A stretch of 64,000 bases of DNA from Treponema sp. (GCA_014804005.1 JAAVAP010000023.1:28272-92271), one strand, 5' to 3'. Positions 17,237-26,360 are shown, counted from the stretch's first letter. A program made the numbers and translations. The notes: generated by a model not told the origin, from the letters alone.

Positions 17237-17743
17237 TCAAACGTGCTTTTCAATTTGTTCCAACGCGCATTTGAATTCTTTTTCATTCGCAAATTGAATT
17301 TGGATTTTTTTTGAATCGACAAGCTCTATTTGCAAAATCAAATTTCCATGAATATTTTCCGCGTTCGCGCAATTTTCCACGCCTTTGATTTTTTCGTAAG
17401 GAAGAAATTCGCCGCCGCCGATTATGCCGTTTTCGTAAATTCCGTTGTTCACGTTGCAAGCATCGTCGTGGCAAGAAATGAAAATCGCAAGCGAGCAAAG
17501 CGCGCAAATCAAAATCACAAAAAACGCGCTGTAATTTACCAAAAACGCAAAAGCAAGCACGAGCGGAATCACAATCCAAAGCGAGAGCGTTTTTCGTTTT
17601 GAAGGAGACGCGGTTTTAAAAATGAGCGCGCCCGCCGACACGTGAATTTTTTCGCGACGATTTTTTTGCGTGGCAAGCATCGCAATGTAGAAAATCAAAG
17701 CCGCGCCACATGTAGTCAATTCGGTTATAAAAATTTTGTTCAT
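17237..17743 (-). CDS. Small membrane protein of unknown function
   Basis: The protein has 168 residues with an N-terminal helix (residues 8-24) and a helical pair (about 52-90). A soluble C-terminal domain (I-I-G-G-G-E-F-L-P-Y-E-K-I-K-G-V) follows. The family was not recognised; the C-terminal strand pattern recalls PH-like domains of bacterial membrane proteins. It lies 26 nt after the Nudix gene on the same strand and is probably in its operon. Confidence 0.55.
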   Translation of the reverse strand: MNKIFITELTTCGAALIFYIAMLATQKNRREKIHVSAGALIFKTASPSKRKTLSLWIVIPLVLAFAFLVNYSAFFVILICALCSLAIFISCHDDACNVNNGIYENGIIGGGEFLPYEKIKGVENCANAENIHGNLILQIELVDSKKIQIQFANEKEFKCALEQIEKHV

Positions 17744-17769
17744 GATTTATCTTTATCTGCCAAATTTTT

Positions 17770-18318
17770 TCAAATTTTATTTTTGAGCCAAACAGCCAAG
17801 GCTTTTCTCGCCGAGTCAAACGCCAGCGGCAAATCGTTGATGTCTTTTTGCGAAGCGATTTTTTTTGTAACAACTTCGCTCACTTCTTTTTTGTCCGCGC
17901 GAATCGCATCCAAAAAATTTTCGCCTTTTTCAAGTCGAACTTTTGCCTCAAAAAAAATGTCGCACGTTTTGTAGAAAAAATTTTTGTATTCATAAGTGTT
18001 CGGAAAACTCGCAATGAATTTCAGCGAATCGGCTTTTACGCGCAAGCCGGTTTCTTCAAAGCATTCGCGAATCGCGCCTTCTTCCGCGCTTTCGTCGGGA
18101 TTGCAAAATCCGCCGGGCAAAGCCAAAAATCCTTTGCGCGGATTCTTCGCGCGTTTTTCAAAAAAAACATTTCCATTCGCGTCGCAAATAATCAAGCCCA
18201 CGGCCGCAGCCACATTGTTATACAAATCAAAATCGCAATCCGAACAAATCCATTTTTTGTTTTGGACAAACTGAATTTTTTTCGAGCCGCATTTCGGACA
18301 AAAATTGAATTCATTCAT
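17770..18318 (-). CDS. Nudix hydrolase with N-terminal zinc ribbon
   Basis: The protein has 182 residues. Cysteines C-P-K-C and C-S-D-C near residues 7-28 form a zinc ribbon. The Nudix box spans residues 70-92 with the G-x5-E-x7-R-E-x2-E-E-x-G pattern complete. This arrangement occurs in NudC-like and related nucleotide-diphosphate hydrolases; the substrate is not assignable. ATG 18318 overlaps the end of the upstream gene by 8 nt and has GGAG. Length and context suggest a housekeeping sanitising enzyme. Confidence 0.85.
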   Translation of the reverse strand: MNEFNFCPKCGSKKIQFVQNKKWICSDCDFDLYNNVAAAVGLIICDANGNVFFEKRAKNPRKGFLALPGGFCNPDESAEEGAIRECFEETGLRVKADSLKFIASFPNTYEYKNFFYKTCDIFFEAKVRLEKGENFLDAIRADKKEVSEVVTKKIASQKDINDLPLAFDSARKALAVWLKNKI

Positions 18319-18697
18319 CGCTCGCTCCGTTGTCGGCATTTGTGCGGACGCGGACGCAACGCTCGAGCAGCTCCAATTCTTTGTTCAATTTTTGCTCGTC
18401 GCCGTTCGTGAGAATTTTGTCGATCGCAGAACTCACCCTCGTAATTTGGAGCGCGAGCGCCTGTTCGAATTTTCCCGCGCGAACCGAAACGCTCGGCTCG
18501 ATTTTTTTCGTGCCTTCAAAGCAGCAGTGAATTATTGCCTTTTGCTCGGGATATTTTTCCGCAAGATTTTTCGATTTTTCGTCCAGCACCGCAAATCGAT
18601 TTATTATGTTCAGCATTGAATCCTGTGCGGCTTTAAAACTTTCGGGCGAAGCGATTTTCGAGAATTTCAATTTTTCAAAAATTTTTTTCAAAAACAT
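18311..18697 (-). CDS. Conserved helical protein of unknown function
   Basis: The protein has 128 residues, all soluble and helical, starting MFLKKIFEKLKF with an amphipathic N-terminus. A Cys-Cys pair lies near residue 59. There is no recognised domain. It overlaps the Nudix gene (ATGAATGA), implying translational coupling. Confidence 0.5.
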   Translation of the reverse strand: MFLKKIFEKLKFSKIASPESFKAAQDSMLNIINRFAVLDEKSKNLAEKYPEQKAIIHCCFEGTKKIEPSVSVRAGKFEQALALQITRVSSAIDKILTNGDEQKLNKELELLERCVRVRTNADNGASDE

Positions 18698-18812
18698 TTT
18701 TCCAACACCAAAATCTATTTTAAATTAAATCCGCAAAAAACTCAATGAAAATTTTTCAACGCCAATTTTTTTGAAAGCGAATTTCGCTAAAAAAATCTTG
18801 CGCTATTCAAAC

Positions 18813-19079
18813 CTACGCGCCGCGCTTCTTCGCTTCGAACTGCACGATGAACGCGAAAATTTTCGCCACGGCTTCCCACGTTTCTTCGGGAATCGCCTGC
18901 CCGATTTCCTGCACGCTCAAAAAATCAGCGAGCGCGGCATCTTCCGTAATCGGGATTTTTTTTTCGGCGGCGACTTCGAGCATTTTTTGCGCCAAAAATC
19001 CTTTCGCGCTCGCGGCGATGAACGGTGCGCTCGCGCCTTCCGGATATTTCAACGCCACGGCTTTTTCCACTTTGCACAT
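18813..19079 (-). CDS. FlhB-like export-switch homologue (YlqH type)
   Basis: The protein has 88 residues matching the C-terminal cytoplasmic domain of FlhB/YscU without the membrane part (V-A-L-K-Y-P-E-G-A-S-A-P, A-A-E-K-K-I-P-I-T-E-D, I-P-E-E-T-W). The autocleavage N-P-T-H of true FlhB is absent. Its ATG overlaps the stop of the FliK-like gene (TGATG). Length and composition fit Bacillus YlqH-like proteins; a role in export switching is inferred. Confidence 0.75.
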   Translation of the reverse strand: MCKVEKAVALKYPEGASAPFIAASAKGFLAQKMLEVAAEKKIPITEDAALADFLSVQEIGQAIPEETWEAVAKIFAFIVQFEAKKRGA

Positions 19080-20365
19080 CACGCAAAACCCTCCACGGAA
19101 GAAAGCGGAAAATCTTCCGTGCCAAACGCCGAAAATTCCTCGGGCGAAATCGCGCGCACTTCCACGCCTTCGCCGAAAATCCGCGCCAAACTTTCCGCCG
19201 AAGGAGATGCAAAATCCGCGCCGCATTCGTCTCCAAACGAAAAAAGCACACGGCAAACTTTTTTGTCTTTAAAGCATAGCACAAAACGCAAATCTTTTCC
19301 AGCGAATTTAAAATTCACAGAAATTTTTTCCGCGAGATTTTTTTCCAAGTCAACGCAAATTCGAAAAACGCCCGCGCCGCGCAAAGCGTCCTCGCCGTTT
19401 TTGTGAAGCGAATTCATTTCAAATTCGAATGGCAAGAAAATCCAATTTTTTTTCCCTTGCGAAAAATTTTTTGCGGCCTTTTGGTTGAAAAATGCCAAAA
19501 AATTTTTTTTGAAATTTTCGCCGCTGAAAAAATCGTTCGTGCCAAAATCGGAATTCCGCAAAGCAAAATCGTGTTTTGCGTCGCCCTGAAAATCGCCAAC
19601 GAGCGCGGAAGAAAAAAAATTCTTTATTTCGTCGGCGCATTGCTTCAAAAAAAATTCGCAATTATTTTCCAAATCCGAAATTTTGTGAAGCGCGGCGTTT
19701 TCCAAAATCGCATCATTTTTTGAATCAGAATCGGATTTTTTTTCCGCAGAATTTTCGCCGGAATTTTCGTCACTTGAATTTTCTTTGCGCGGATTTTCAT
19801 TTTCGCCTTCCTGAAAATAGCCGCCGAGCAACTCCATGATTTCTTCAAGAAAATCGTCCGAATCAAATCCTTTTTGTTCCAAAAGAATCGCGCTTTCTGC
19901 GGCATCGATTTCGCGCCCCGCAAATTTCGCGGCAAGCCTTCGCGCCTTTTTCATCAACGCGGGATCAAGCCTCGCGCCGCTTTGCATCAAAAATTGCAGG
20001 ATTTTTTGCGAAATGCCATCGGCGGGCAAACCGAGGCTCGCCAAAAACGCGCTCGCTTCGGGACTTTGAAAATTGAAATTTTGCACGGAAATTGCGTTCG
20101 CGCCAGAAATTTTTCCGCTTCCATTTTTCGGCAAAAGAAAAAATTTTCCGTTCACAATTTTCACTTGGGCACGAAAAGTTTCGCCTGTCTTGAGCGGAAA
20201 ATCAGATTTGACAAAAAAACGTCCGCCTGCAAAACTCGCCAGATATTTTCCGCCGCCTTGATTTTGCAGAATGCGCACAAAAAGAAAATCGCCCTCCCTG
20301 ACGCTCCTTTGGATGCCAGAAAGGGCTGTTTGAGAATGAATTGCTACATTTTGCACTTCGCTCAT
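19079..20365 (-). CDS. FliK-like/YlqG-type protein
   Basis: The protein has 428 residues. It starts with a strand-rich domain (E-G-D-F-L-F-V-R-I-L / G-E-T-F-R-A-Q-V-K-I). A low-complexity Asp/Ser/Glu/Lys/Asn linker lies around residues 180-220, followed by a C-terminal Arg-poor domain resembling the hook-length-control fold. With the following FlhB-like gene this is the ylqG-ylqH pair known downstream of ribosomal genes in other bacteria. The start is 11 nt after rplS, so it belongs to the rpsP operon. Confidence 0.6.
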   Translation of the reverse strand: MSEVQNVAIHSQTALSGIQRSVREGDFLFVRILQNQGGGKYLASFAGGRFFVKSDFPLKTGETFRAQVKIVNGKFFLLPKNGSGKISGANAISVQNFNFQSPEASAFLASLGLPADGISQKILQFLMQSGARLDPALMKKARRLAAKFAGREIDAAESAILLEQKGFDSDDFLEEIMELLGGYFQEGENENPRKENSSDENSGENSAEKKSDSDSKNDAILENAALHKISDLENNCEFFLKQCADEIKNFFSSALVGDFQGDAKHDFALRNSDFGTNDFFSGENFKKNFLAFFNQKAAKNFSQGKKNWIFLPFEFEMNSLHKNGEDALRGAGVFRICVDLEKNLAEKISVNFKFAGKDLRFVLCFKDKKVCRVLFSFGDECGADFASPSAESLARIFGEGVEVRAISPEEFSAFGTEDFPLSSVEGFA

Positions 20366-20376
20366 TCGAGCAGAAA

Positions 20377-20823
20377 TTATTTGGCTTCGGTCTGCGCTTT
20401 TTCAGAAGCGGCGGCTTCCTTTGCGGCCGCGGCCTCATTTGCGCGAGCGTTGCGTTCGGCGATGGCCTTGGCAACTTTTCCGCCCACGCGCTGCTTGACT
20501 TTGGCGGCCTTTCCAACTTTGTCGCGGATGTAGTAAAGTTTCGCGCGGCGCACTTTTCCAGGTCGCGTGATTTCCACTTTCATAATTCGCGGAGAATTAA
20601 TCGGGAAAATGCGCTCCACTCCCACGTTGTAGGAAATTTTTCGCACGGTGAAAGTCCTGCGCGCGCCTTCGTTTTTCATCGCGATTACAAGCCCTTCAAA
20701 AACCTGAACGCGCTCAGTCTTGCCTTCCACGATTTTAAAGAAAACTTTAACCGTGTCGCCGACATTGAACGGCTGCGCGTTCGGGCGTTTTTGCTGCTCT
20801 TCGATCGTCTTTATAATGTCCAT
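20377..20823 (-). CDS. rplS: Ribosomal protein bL19
   Basis: The protein has 148 residues, longer than the usual 115-120 because of an Ala/Lys/Glu-rich tail. Core motifs include [33 protein letters not shown] and P-R-I. It sits at the 30S-50S interface. The start is behind AGGAGG, and it follows trmD by 59 nt. Confidence 0.95.
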   Translation of the reverse strand: MDIIKTIEEQQKRPNAQPFNVGDTVKVFFKIVEGKTERVQVFEGLVIAMKNEGARRTFTVRKISYNVGVERIFPINSPRIMKVEITRPGKVRRAKLYYIRDKVGKAAKVKQRVGGKVAKAIAERNARANEAAAAKEAAASEKAQTEAK

Positions 20824-20882
20824 TTTTTCCTCCTGTTAAACACAAGCAATGCCGCATTCAAAGCGCAAGTCAAATCCTTCGC

Positions 20883-21647
20883 TCATTTCTTTGCGGAATG
20901 CTTTATGAAAACTGCTTCCGTCAATTCCTCAATCATTTTTTCGGCTTCCAAAGAAAGCGTTCCGCCCATTCTCGCCTCGGCAATCAAATCGGGCCGATTC
21001 AAAAATGTTTTTTGGATGCGCTTTTTCAGCCTCCATTTTCGGATGTTCTCATGGTTTCCGGAAATCAAAACTTCCGGCACTTCCATGCCCTTGTACACGG
21101 GCGGCCTTGTGTACTGCGGGTACTCCAAAAGCAAATCGGAAAAACTTTCTTCCGCGAGCGACTCGCTTGAAATCACGCCGTCAATCAGCCGATAAACGGT
21201 GTCAATCACGACTTGCGCCGCCACTTCGCCGCTCGACATAACGTAGTCGCCGATGCATATTTCGTCGTCCACGTAACGGTCGATAATCCGCTGGTCGATT
21301 CCTTCGTAACGGCCGCAAATCATCACAAGTTCTTCTTCTTTGCTCAATTCGGCCGCGAATTTCTGCGTAAAAGGCTTCCCAGAAGGCGTAACGTAAATCA
21401 CGCGCTTTTCCTTTTTGTAGGCCTTCACGCTTTCAAGCGCGGCACCAAGGACTTCGGGCAGCATGAGTTGCCCTGCCCCTCCGCCATACGGACTGTCATC
21501 ACAAGTGCGGCGCTTATCCAAGGCAAAATCCCTGATATTCACCAAATCGTAGGCAACAATTCCCTTTTGAACTGCGCGCGCCATGATTGAGCTTTCAAAA
21601 TAAACGCGCACGATTTCCGGGAACAAGGTCAGCACAGTAAATTTCAC
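20883..21647 (-). CDS. trmD: tRNA (guanine37-N1)-methyltransferase
   Basis: The protein has 254 residues. The SPOUT knot motifs are visible: L-F-P-E-I-V at the N-terminus, D-D-S-P-Y-G-G-G-A-G, I-C-G-R-Y-E-G-I-D-Q-R, I-G-D-Y-V-M-S-S-G-E and Y-T-R-P. It methylates G37 of tRNAs reading C-starting codons, using S-adenosylmethionine. It begins 4 nt after rimM. Confidence 0.97.
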   Translation of the reverse strand: MKFTVLTLFPEIVRVYFESSIMARAVQKGIVAYDLVNIRDFALDKRRTCDDSPYGGGAGQLMLPEVLGAALESVKAYKKEKRVIYVTPSGKPFTQKFAAELSKEEELVMICGRYEGIDQRIIDRYVDDEICIGDYVMSSGEVAAQVVIDTVYRLIDGVISSESLAEESFSDLLLEYPQYTRPPVYKGMEVPEVLISGNHENIRKWRLKKRIQKTFLNRPDLIAEARMGGTLSLEAEKMIEELTEAVFIKHSAKK

Positions 21648-21651
21648 TGGA

Positions 21652-22251
21652 CTACTCCAGGATCCAGAGGTGCATCAGCTGGACGCTCTTGTTCGGAATG
21701 TCAACTTTTCCAACATGAGTTTCGTTGAACGGAACGTAAACCGTCCTCGGCTTTTTGTTGGCATTCAATTTGACTTCCTCTTTAAGAACGTCGCAATCCT
21801 CGGAGAGCAAAACTTCCAAAAGTTCGCCGGCTCCGCCTTCCAATACGTCTGTGATTGAACCCACAACGCTTCGCGAGCGAATGTCGTCCGTGGGCGCGAC
21901 ATCATTTCCCAATCCGTTTTCTTCCCCGAAATAAACCAGGGAACATTTTTTCAGATCCTCCACATACCATTCGCCTTCTTTCAAAGGGCAGGCATTTTCG
22001 CGGGAAGTTTGAAGCGCAGCTCCATTGAGTTTTTTTGACGCTTCAGGAGAATCCACTCCCGCAAATTTCATGTACAAAACATTTCCAGCGACGCGCGCAT
22101 TTTCCACGGCGTATTTTGCGGAAATTCCTTTTTGTACAAGCGTAACTTCCTTCAGCACGGCGATATGCTCGTAACGCCTGGAAGCGCTTTCAATTCGAAC
22201 TTCGCCCGTAAGCCCGTGAGAGCCGCGGACAAAACCAACAGTCAAGTCCAT
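21652..22251 (-). CDS. rimM: 16S rRNA processing protein RimM
   Basis: The protein has 199 residues, with N-terminal V-G-F-V-R-G-S-H-G-L-T-G-E-V and the PRC-barrel part ending V-P-F-N-E-T-H-V-G-K-V-D. It assists 30S maturation near uS19. Two in-frame TTG codons (22257, 22254) precede ATG 22251; the ATG gives the family-like N-terminus. It is 6 nt after the KH gene stop. Confidence 0.93.
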   Translation of the reverse strand: MDLTVGFVRGSHGLTGEVRIESASRRYEHIAVLKEVTLVQKGISAKYAVENARVAGNVLYMKFAGVDSPEASKKLNGAALQTSRENACPLKEGEWYVEDLKKCSLVYFGEENGLGNDVAPTDDIRSRSVVGSITDVLEGGAGELLEVLLSEDCDVLKEEVKLNANKKPRTVYVPFNETHVGKVDIPNKSVQLMHLWILE

Positions 22252-22257
22252 CAACAA

Positions 22258-22491
22258 TCAGTCCAGAATTTCAAGGCCGTAACGTTTGCCGTCCTTGCCA
22301 GCCGACGCGCTCAAAACCGTGCGCAAAGCCTTCGCAATTCGGCCATACTTGCCAATTACTTTTCCGATGTCGCCTTCGGCAACCTTGAGCTCCAAAATCG
22401 GCCCGCGTTCGCCAACGGCTTCCGTCACAGAAACGGCATCCGGCTCATCGACCAATGATTTCGCAATGTATTCAATCAGGTCTTTTTCCAT
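22258..22491 (-). CDS. KH-domain RNA-binding protein (KhpA-like)
   Basis: The protein has 77 residues forming one KH domain with the GxxG loop in V-I-G-K-Y-G-R-I-A. It sits between rpsP and rimM as in many bacteria. It probably binds RNA and may affect ribosome assembly or small RNAs. Confidence 0.9.
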   Translation of the reverse strand: MEKDLIEYIAKSLVDEPDAVSVTEAVGERGPILELKVAEGDIGKVIGKYGRIAKALRTVLSASAGKDGKRYGLEILD

Positions 22492-22509
22492 TCCAGCGCG
22501 CTCCGTAAC

Positions 22510-22770
22510 TTATATTGACTGACCGTTTCGAGCAAGCCCTTTCTTATTGAAAATCCGCACGACTGTCTCCGTGGGCTGAGCGCCAACGCCGAGCCAATAC
22601 TTTGCGCGGTCTTCTTTAAAAGCAATTTGCTTGCCTTCAACCTCAATTGGTTGGTAAATGCCGATTTCCTCGATGCATTCGCCGTCGCGAGGTTTGCGCG
22701 AATCCATTACTACGATGCGGTAGCAAGGTCTCTTTTTTGCGCCAAATCTCTTAAGCCTAATCTTGACCAC
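22510..22770 (-). CDS. rpsP: Ribosomal protein bS16
   Basis: The protein has 86 residues, [15 protein letters not shown]. The start is GTG 22770, 5 nt behind GGAGG; the longer in-frame extension to 22845 covers the promoter and palindrome and is not coding. It heads the operon rpsP-KH-rimM-trmD-rplS-FliK-like-FlhB-like. Confidence 0.95.
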   Translation of the reverse strand: MVKIRLKRFGAKKRPCYRIVVMDSRKPRDGECIEEIGIYQPIEVEGKQIAFKEDRAKYWLGVGAQPTETVVRIFNKKGLARNGQSI

Positions 22771-22784
22771 CTTTTCCTCCTTAT

Positions 22785-22818
22785 ATAAATTTTCACACTG
22801 TATAGTGTGAAAATTTAT
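22785..22818. promoter_or_regulatory. Perfect 15-bp inverted repeat at the rpsP operon start
   Basis: Arms 22785-22799 and 22804-22818 are exact reverse complements around a 4-nt loop. The right arm touches the -10 and the left arm ends 7 nt before GGAGG. It may be a repressor site or a 5' mRNA hairpin. Confidence 0.7.
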
Positions 22819-22845
22819 TTTACAAAAATACTGCGACTTCGTCAA
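22817..22845 (-). promoter_or_regulatory. rpsP operon promoter
   Basis: TTGACG (22845-22840), 17 bp, TAAAAT (22822-22817). The predicted transcript starts inside the inverted repeat. Confidence 0.75.
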
Positions 22846-22991
22846 GCGGAAATCAGCAACACGGCAAAAAAAATAAATGAAAAATCAAGGAACAAATTTC
22901 GCTAAAAAGCATTCCCCAAAATTCCGCGATTTTTTGCGCTTTACATTCTTTTCTTTTTTATGGTATAATTTTTCAAAATATCGAGGAAAAT

Positions 22992-24632
22992 ATGGACGAA
23001 AAAAATTCACAAGAAACGAAATCTGCAAAGGCGGATTTTTCCGCGAATCATTGGGCCGACATCATGGCGCAAAAAATAATCCGCGAAAAAGGCGACTTGG
23101 ATTTGTACACCTGCGCTTCGGGAATCACGCCGAGCGGCACAGTGCATTTGGGAAATTTCCGCGAAATCATCACCGTGGATTTGGTGGTGCGCGCGCTTCG
23201 CGACCAAGGCAAAAGCGTGCGCTTCATTTATTCGTGGGACGACTACGACGTTTTCCGAAAAGTGCCGGCGAACATGCCGAAGCTTGAAACGCTCGAAAAA
23301 TATTTGCGATACCCTATCACGCTCGTTCCCGACACGACAGGCCGCGATGAAAATTACGCGCGCCATCACGAAGTGGACATCGAACAGCAATTGCCGCGAG
23401 TCGGAATCCATCCGGAATTTTTGTATCAAGCCCAACGCTATCGCGCGAATCGCTACGCCGAAGGAATAAAAATCGCGCTGCAAAATCGCGAAACAATCAA
23501 AGAATGCCTGAACGAATTCCGCGACGAGCAGCACAAAATGAAAAGCGACGACGTTTATTGGCCGGCTTCGATTTTCTGTTCCAAGTGCAACCGCGACACG
23601 ACGCAAATCACAGAATACGACGGCGAATACGGCGTTTCATACAAATGCGAATGCGGCTGCGAAGAAAAAGTTGACATCCGAAAATTCAGCGGAATAAAAT
23701 TGGGCTGGCGAATCGACTGGCCGATGCGTTGGAACGAAGAAAAAGTCGTGTTTGAGCCGGGCGGCAAGGATCACATTTCGCCGGGCGGAAGCTACGACAC
23801 GGCAAAACTCGTGAGCAAAAAAATCTACGGCTGGGACGCGCCCATCACAATGCGCTACGATTTCGTCAACCTGAAAGGCGTTCCGGGAAAAATGTCGTCG
23901 TCCAAAGGAAAGGTCATCGCGCTGCCCGACGCGCTCGACGTTTATCAGGCCGAAGTTCTGCGCTACATTTTCGCAGGCACTCGTCCCAACACGGAATTCG
24001 CGATTTCGTTCGATTTGGACGTTCTCAAAGTTTACGAGGATTACGACAAAACCGAACGAATCGTTTATGGAATCGACAAAGCGAAAAACGACGAGCAGCT
24101 CGCCAAAGAAAAGCGCATTTACGTCTTGAGCCAAATTGACGGAAAAATTCCCGAAGTTATGCCGTACCAAATCACGTTCCGAATGTTGACGACTTTGCTT
24201 CAAACTTATTCGGGCGACATCGACGCGGTTTTAAAATCGCTTTCGGATTTGAAGCCGGAACAAGAAGAGCGTTTGCGCCGCCGTGCCGAATGCGCTTGGT
24301 TTTGGATCAAACATTGCGCGCCTGATTGCGCGCCAGAATTCTGCTTTTCACTCCGAAGCGACGGAAGCAAGGCCGAATTGAGCGGCGACGTTTTGAAAGC
24401 CGTTCAGCGCGTCCGCGACGAAGTAGTTCCGCGCCTCGAAACTTTTTCCACCGACAAAGAATGCCAGCAGGCAATGTACGACATCGCCACGGAATTGGGG
24501 CTGGAAGCGAAGGCTTTGTTCGCCGCGCTTTACGACGCGCTCATCGCAAAAGATCAAGGTCCGCGCCTCGGAGGATTTTTGCGAATAATCGGCAAAGAAA
24601 AATTGCTCGCGATTTTGGGACAATTAAAATAG
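22992..24632 (+). CDS. lysS: Lysyl-tRNA synthetase, class I
   Basis: The protein has 546 residues of the class I (archaeal-type) LysRS. The HIGH-type motif is H-L-G-N at residues 52-55 (T-P-S-G-T-V-H-L-G-N) and K-M-S-S-S-K-G is near residue 300. A zinc-binding part (C-S-K-C and C-E-C-G-C) lies near residues 195-220. This form replaces class II LysRS in spirochaetes and is a strong lineage marker. A TATAAT -10 and a GAGG site precede the ATG. Terminator-like hairpins follow. Confidence 0.96.
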   Translation: MDEKNSQETKSAKADFSANHWADIMAQKIIREKGDLDLYTCASGITPSGTVHLGNFREIITVDLVVRALRDQGKSVRFIYSWDDYDVFRKVPANMPKLETLEKYLRYPITLVPDTTGRDENYARHHEVDIEQQLPRVGIHPEFLYQAQRYRANRYAEGIKIALQNRETIKECLNEFRDEQHKMKSDDVYWPASIFCSKCNRDTTQITEYDGEYGVSYKCECGCEEKVDIRKFSGIKLGWRIDWPMRWNEEKVVFEPGGKDHISPGGSYDTAKLVSKKIYGWDAPITMRYDFVNLKGVPGKMSSSKGKVIALPDALDVYQAEVLRYIFAGTRPNTEFAISFDLDVLKVYEDYDKTERIVYGIDKAKNDEQLAKEKRIYVLSQIDGKIPEVMPYQITFRMLTTLLQTYSGDIDAVLKSLSDLKPEQEERLRRRAECAWFWIKHCAPDCAPEFCFSLRSDGSKAELSGDVLKAVQRVRDEVVPRLETFSTDKECQQAMYDIATELGLEAKALFAALYDALIAKDQGPRLGGFLRIIGKEKLLAILGQLK

Positions 24633-24658
24633 GCAACTAAAATGGCGTTGCCTATTTT
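24626..24658 (+). terminator. Terminator after lysS
   Basis: AAAATAGGCAAC pairs with GTTGCCTATTTT around a 9-nt loop; it starts inside the last codons of lysS. A second hairpin, CGAGTTTT/AAAACTCG, lies at 24664-24682, and a third, GCCATTTT/AAAATGGC, further on before the next gene. Confidence 0.75.
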
Positions 24659-24768
24659 AATGACGAGTTTTTTCAAAACTCGCTTATTCACTGCCATTTT
24701 TCACTGCGTTGCAAAATGGCGTTTTTCAGCAATTCAAAAGTTGAAACTTTTTTCATTGCCGAAAAAAT

Positions 24769-25593
24769 ATGGAGAATATTAGGAGAATGATTGGATTTTT
24801 TTTGAAAAAAAATTTTTGCGACGGCTGGGACAACATTTTGTACCTGCTTGTTCCGAACATCATAATTTCGCTTTCTTCCGCGCTGGCGTTTTTCATTTTG
24901 AGCTGCCTCATATCGCTGGAATCAAGCTTCGCGATGGTTTTGACTTGCGCCGCGCTCATAATTTTGCTCGCGCTCGTAATGGTTTTGGCGATGGCATTTT
25001 CCGAAAACGCCGCAGAAATCGCGAACTTTTCAATGCCGAGCATCGCATCGTATTTCAGGCAAATTCCGAAAGTCTTTTCGAACGCATTTCGCTACGGCGC
25101 GTTGATAGGTTTGCTTGTCGTAGCCGGCGCGATCGGAATTCCAGTTTACAATTCGATGGGCGGAATTTTGGGAAACGCGCTCGCGCTTCTTTTGCTGGCA
25201 TTCGAAATAGTCTTTTTTCTTTCACTGCAATGGTTCGTGCCTTTGCGCGCGCTGCTTCACGACAATTTTTCAAAATGCCTCAAAAAATGTTTTATCATTT
25301 TTTTTGACAACACGGCGTTTTCGATTTTTATGTTTTTCCACAATTTGATTTTGGCGGCGCTTTCCTTTATGATTTTCACAGTTCTTCCAGGCACTTGCGG
25401 AATCGTGCTCGCGCAGGTGAACGCGCTTCGTCTGCGGCTTTACAAATACGATTGGCTTGACGCGAATCCGCAATTCAAAAGCGCAAAGTACCGCAAGAAC
25501 ATTCCGTGGGACGCGCTGCTCGAAAACGACCGCACGACGCTCGGTCCGCGCCCGTTCAAATCGTTTTTTATGCCTTACAAGCAGGAACAATAA
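24769..25593 (+). CDS. Multi-pass membrane protein
   Basis: The protein has 274 residues with about six hydrophobic helices (near residues 25-50, 55-78, 108-128, 130-155, 180-210 and 195-225). A polar C-terminal tail ends P-R-P-F-K-S-F-F-M-P-Y. The family is not recognised; the layout resembles DUF-type treponemal membrane proteins. The start is uncertain: ATG 24769 lacks a ribosome site, and ATG 24787 lies immediately after AGGAG. Confidence 0.6.
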   Translation: MENIRRMIGFFLKKNFCDGWDNILYLLVPNIIISLSSALAFFILSCLISLESSFAMVLTCAALIILLALVMVLAMAFSENAAEIANFSMPSIASYFRQIPKVFSNAFRYGALIGLLVVAGAIGIPVYNSMGGILGNALALLLLAFEIVFFLSLQWFVPLRALLHDNFSKCLKKCFIIFFDNTAFSIFMFFHNLILAALSFMIFTVLPGTCGIVLAQVNALRLRLYKYDWLDANPQFKSAKYRKNIPWDALLENDRTTLGPRPFKSFFMPYKQEQ

Positions 25594-25594
25594 A

Positions 25595-25645
25595 AAAACG
25601 CGCATTTCGTGGCAAGGAAATTCCTCGCTTCGAAACGCGCGTTTT
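25595..25645. terminator. Bidirectional terminator
   Basis: AAAACGCGC pairs with GCGCGTTTT and TTTCG with CGAAA, with one mismatch, between the convergent membrane-protein and ATPase genes. Confidence 0.75.
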
Positions 25646-25659
25646 CTGCAAAATTTTTG

Positions 25660-26334
25660 CTATTTTGTCATCAACATTGTCTTTGAATCAAGATTCACGC
25701 TTCCGACATTTTCTTTAGAGTGATCCTTGAGCACATTCAATTTGATGTTTCCGCTAATGCTTTCGATGTGCGCGACAATCGCAAAATACGGAATGATGTC
25801 CGAGCGGGCGGAATCAAGCAATTTGTCGCTTTCTTTCGTGTCGCTGAACCAAACCGTGATTTTGTCCTGCTTTGCAAAATCCGCCACGGAAGCGATGTCG
25901 GACGTGGAAATTTTGTCCAAGTCAAGTCCATCGATTACCAAAGCCTGAACGTTAATTCCGCCGGTTTTAAGCGCGCCGATTGTGTTGATGACTTTCGGCA
26001 AAGAAAAAGATTCTTGATTGAAATTCAAAATCGTGCGCTCGCGCATAATTTCGTCTCTCAATTCTGAAACGTTCGAGATGTTTTTCTTTTTCGCAATTTC
26101 GCTGAACACGCTTGAATACCAAGAAATCACGTTCGAAGAATGCTGGTCGAACGAAACGTGCACAAGCGGCTTGTCGGAAATGAGCGCGTCCATTCCAAAC
26201 TGAACGAGAAGCGATGTCTTTCCCAAACCTTTTTTCGAAGTAATCAAGCCAAGCTCGCCCACCTTGAGGCCACCTTCCACAACTTTGTCAAAATAGCGAA
26301 TTGGACTCAAATCCAAAAGTTCTTTCTTTTCCAT
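25660..26334 (-). CDS. RecA/KaiC-fold ATPase
   Basis: The protein has 224 residues. Walker A is T-S-K-K-G-L-G-K-T-S-L near residue 35 and Walker B is A-L-V-I-D-G-L-D near residue 125, in a single RecA-like domain. No DNA-binding or second KaiC domain is visible. Its role is unknown; treponemes carry similar stand-alone ATPases. ATG 26334 is behind AGGAG. It lies downstream of EF-G, but a terminator separates them. Confidence 0.7.
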   Translation of the reverse strand: MEKKELLDLSPIRYFDKVVEGGLKVGELGLITSKKGLGKTSLLVQFGMDALISDKPLVHVSFDQHSSNVISWYSSVFSEIAKKKNISNVSELRDEIMRERTILNFNQESFSLPKVINTIGALKTGGINVQALVIDGLDLDKISTSDIASVADFAKQDKITVWFSDTKESDKLLDSARSDIIPYFAIVAHIESISGNIKLNVLKDHSKENVGSVNLDSKTMLMTK

Positions 26335-26360
26335 AAAATCAATTCTCCTAAAACATGTCA

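Noticed and set aside
22771..22845. N-terminal extension of ribosomal protein bS16
   Set aside because: The open frame upstream of GTG 22770 runs through the promoter and palindrome; the GGAGG site supports the shorter start.
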